From: an uncultured Mucilaginibacter sp.
GTDB lineage: Bacteria > Bacteroidota > Bacteroidia > Sphingobacteriales > Sphingobacteriaceae
Assembly (NCBI GenBank): GCA_946479225.1
Contig: CAMLFI010000128.1
Location: 1-7,135 of the forward strand
Length of the DNA: 7,135 bases
Reading direction: 5' to 3'
Shown here: positions 5,884 to 7,135 of the stretch, in pieces
Layout of the letters: each line of letters starts with the position of its first letter
Numbering within the stretch: the stretch's first letter is position 1
The notes under the pieces: generated by a model
Database searches by the model: none
What the model saw: only the letters and a program-made list of their open reading frames with translations
What the model was told of the DNA's origin: nothing
Position numbers and translations under genes: made by a program

Positions 5884-6909
5884 ATGTCTAAAAAAGTCGT
5901 AACCCTTGGAGAGATAATGTTGAGATTATCAACTCCTGATTTTAAGAGATTTGTACAGTCTGACAGCCTTGACGTTACTTATGGTGGCGGCGAAGCTAAC
6001 GTGTCCGCTGCGCTTTGTAACTACGGTCTGAATGGCGTATTTGTATCAAAGGTGCCTAACAATGCTATCGGTCAATCTGCTATTAACCACTTGCGCCGCT
6101 ACGGTGTTGATACACAGTTTGTGGCACGCGGCGGCGACCGTTTGGGTATCTACTTTTTAGAAACAGGCGCTTCTATGCGTGCTTCGCAGGTTATTTATGA
6201 CCGTGCCGGCGCTTCTATTGCTGATGTTGATGCCAGTGAGTTTGATTTTGATAAGATGTTTGAAGGAGCAGATTGGTTCCATACCACCGGTATCACTCCT
6301 GCTTTGAGCGACAAGGCCGCTGCACTTACGTTAGCCGCCCTTAAAGCTGCAAAAGCAAAAGGCATTACTACCAGTATTGACCTCAACTACCGTAAAAAGC
6401 TTTGGAGCAAAGAAAAGGCTCGCCAAGTGATGACCGAGCTTTGCCAGTACGTTGATGTTTGTATAGGAAACGAAGAGGATGCTGAGACCACTTTAGGCTT
6501 CAAGAGCGAAGGTACTGATGTAACCAAAGGCGAATTGAACCTTGACGGCTACAAAAGCGTGTTCAAGCAAATGAAAGAGAAGTTTGGCTTTAAATATATA
6601 GCCTCTACCCTTCGCGAAAGCCACAGCGCTTCTGACAATGGATGGAGCGCTTTGGTATATGATGGCAATGAATTCTATCACTCTAAACAATACGAAGTAC
6701 GTATAGTTGACCGCGTAGGTAGCGGCGACTCTTTTGCCAGCGGATTTATTTTTGGTTTGGTTACAGGTATGGCTTTGGGCGATGCCGCTGAATTTGGTGT
6801 GGCTGCTTCCGCTTTGAAACACACCATTCCGGGTGACTTGAACCATGCTACGTTAAACGAGGTTAAAGAACTGGTTAAAGGCGACGGATCAGGCCGTGTA
6901 CAACGATAG
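5884..6909 (+). CDS. kdgK: 2-keto-3-deoxygluconate kinase (PfkB/ribokinase family)
   Basis: This 341-residue cytoplasmic sugar kinase phosphorylates 2-keto-3-deoxygluconate to KDPG with ATP. Family features: N-terminal VVTLGEIMLRLS (5-16), substrate-side loop VTYGGGEANVSAAL (31-44), GIYFLETGASMRASQVIYDRAGAS (88-111), where KDG kinases bind the keto acid, CIGNEEDAE (193-201), and the PfkB C-terminal signature DRVGSGDSFASGF (276-288) with catalytic base Asp282 and the Gly279-Ser280-Gly281 anion hole. Other PfkB kinases such as fructokinase are possible on motifs alone. The divergent KDPG aldolase gene and the downstream YhcH-family gene make KDG the most likely substrate. Codons are noticeably regular (many GCT, CGT, GGT), suggesting good expression. 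It probably heads an operon with the YhcH-family gene 71 bp downstream. Confidence 0.92.
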   Translation: MSKKVVTLGEIMLRLSTPDFKRFVQSDSLDVTYGGGEANVSAALCNYGLNGVFVSKVPNNAIGQSAINHLRRYGVDTQFVARGGDRLGIYFLETGASMRASQVIYDRAGASIADVDASEFDFDKMFEGADWFHTTGITPALSDKAAALTLAALKAAKAKGITTSIDLNYRKKLWSKEKARQVMTELCQYVDVCIGNEEDAETTLGFKSEGTDVTKGELNLDGYKSVFKQMKEKFGFKYIASTLRESHSASDNGWSALVYDGNEFYHSKQYEVRIVDRVGSGDSFASGFIFGLVTGMALGDAAEFGVAASALKHTIPGDLNHATLNEVKELVKGDGSGRVQR

Positions 6910-6916
6910 TTATTAG

Positions 6917-6974
6917 ATCATGGTTCATAGTTCATGGCACATTCTGCTATGATCTATGAACCACAAACCATGAA
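6917..6974. repeat. Intercistronic hairpin made of inverted heptad repeats (TTCATRG)
   Basis: Between kdgK and the YhcH-family gene lie three head-to-tail heptads on the plus strand (ATCATGG, TTCATAG, TTCATGG; 6917-6937). After 9 nt come four on the minus strand (ATCATAG, TTCATAG, TTTGTGG, TTCATGG as read on that strand; 6947-6974). Together they allow a 19-bp stem from 6921 to 6963 with one T/T mismatch, one G-U pair and a 5-nt CATTC loop. No U-tract follows on the plus strand, so it is not a standard terminator for kdgK. It could stabilise the upstream message or be a small dispersed repeat. Confidence 0.75.
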
Positions 6975-6980
6975 CTTGAA

Positions 6981-7135
6981 ATGATACTAGATACACTAAA
7001 TAACGGCGAAAAATACTACAGCCTGCACCCTAACTTTAAGGTTGCCTTTGATTACCTTAACTCGACCGACTTGAATACGCTTGAGGTGGGTAAGTTTGAG
7101 ATAGCACCCGGCGTTAAAGCCATCGTATCAGACAG
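6981..7135 (+). CDS. YhcH/YjgK/YiaL family protein (DUF386), 5' part only, runs off right edge
   Basis: Fifty-one codons are present. The opening MILDTLNNGEKYYSLHPNFKVAF, then DYLNSTDLNTLEVGKFEI and GVKAIVSD, is the characteristic start of this roughly 150-residue cupin-like family (EbgC, YhcH, YiaL). E. coli YhcH (NanQ) acts as a sialic acid anomerase, and other members are thought to open or mutarotate sugars. Being just downstream of KDG kinase, this one may help in hexuronate or keto-sugar metabolism, which is an inference. The ATG follows the heptad-repeat hairpin directly with no Shine-Dalgarno. The metal-binding region lies beyond the window, so activity cannot be judged. Confidence 0.88.
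   Translation, partial: MILDTLNNGEKYYSLHPNFKVAFDYLNSTDLNTLEVGKFEIAPGVKAIVSD

Noticed and set aside
6493..6846. 117-codon minus-strand open frame opposite kdgK
   Set aside because: It is antisense to the conserved kinase signature region and shows no family resemblance; it is a by-product of kdgK codon choice.
6921..6963. Reading the heptad hairpin as the kdgK terminator
   Set aside because: No U-rich run follows the stem on the plus strand, and the YhcH-family gene starts only 17 bp later in the same direction.
6970..6984. Four-codon frame ATG AAC TTG AAA TGA overlapping the YhcH-family start as ATGA
   Set aside because: It looks like translational coupling, but the ATG comes from the CCATGAA heptad repeat and the frame is too short to support as a leader peptide.
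1..7135. A polysaccharide-utilisation locus with SusC/SusD genes
   Set aside because: The enzymes fit such a locus, but no SusC- or SusD-like gene is in the window, so the claim cannot be supported.

Overview
The window looks like chromosomal DNA from a Bacteroidota bacterium, probably of the Sphingobacteriaceae (Mucilaginibacter/Pedobacter type). This is inferred from three things: AT-rich intergenic DNA with no clear Shine-Dalgarno sites, candidate promoters of the Bacteroidota TTTG/TAnnTTTG type, and protein families such as a secreted ThuA-glucose dehydrogenase-PKD-cytochrome c fusion. Species cannot be fixed from the sequence alone. I see no rRNA, tRNA, CRISPR array, insertion sequence or phage gene.

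Left part (1-4020, minus strand): two exported carbohydrate-active proteins. The first, cut by the left edge, is a GH43 glycosidase with a signal peptide, a complete five-bladed-propeller catalytic domain and the beginning of a C-terminal beta-sandwich. Upstream of it, and ending in a perfect 30-bp palindromic terminator, lies a 911-residue four-domain protein: ThuA, then a PQQ-type glucose/sorbosone dehydrogenase propeller, then PKD, then cytochrome c. It looks like a periplasmic or surface sugar oxidase that carries its own electron acceptor.

Middle (4021-4989): a 138-bp divergent promoter region with a 19-bp dyad, then a plus-strand YeeZ-like NAD(P)-binding epimerase-family protein. The latter converges on the aldolase gene across only 36 bp that hold a shared terminator hairpin.

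Right part (4990-7135): a 2-keto-3-deoxygluconate (KDG) module. KDPG/KHG aldolase (minus strand) and KDG kinase (plus strand) diverge from a 234-bp control region containing two palindromes with a central CG, of the kind bound by LacI-family regulators. Downstream of the kinase is an intercistronic hairpin built from inverted 7-bp repeats, then the first 51 codons of a YhcH/YjgK/YiaL-family gene. The kinase and aldolase would convert KDG to pyruvate and glyceraldehyde 3-phosphate, the common end of pectin, alginate and hexuronate breakdown. Together with the GH43 enzyme this fits a plant-polysaccharide degrader.

Nothing in the window is clearly a new system. The items most worth following are the four-domain oxidase, the dyad operators, and the heptad-repeat hairpin.
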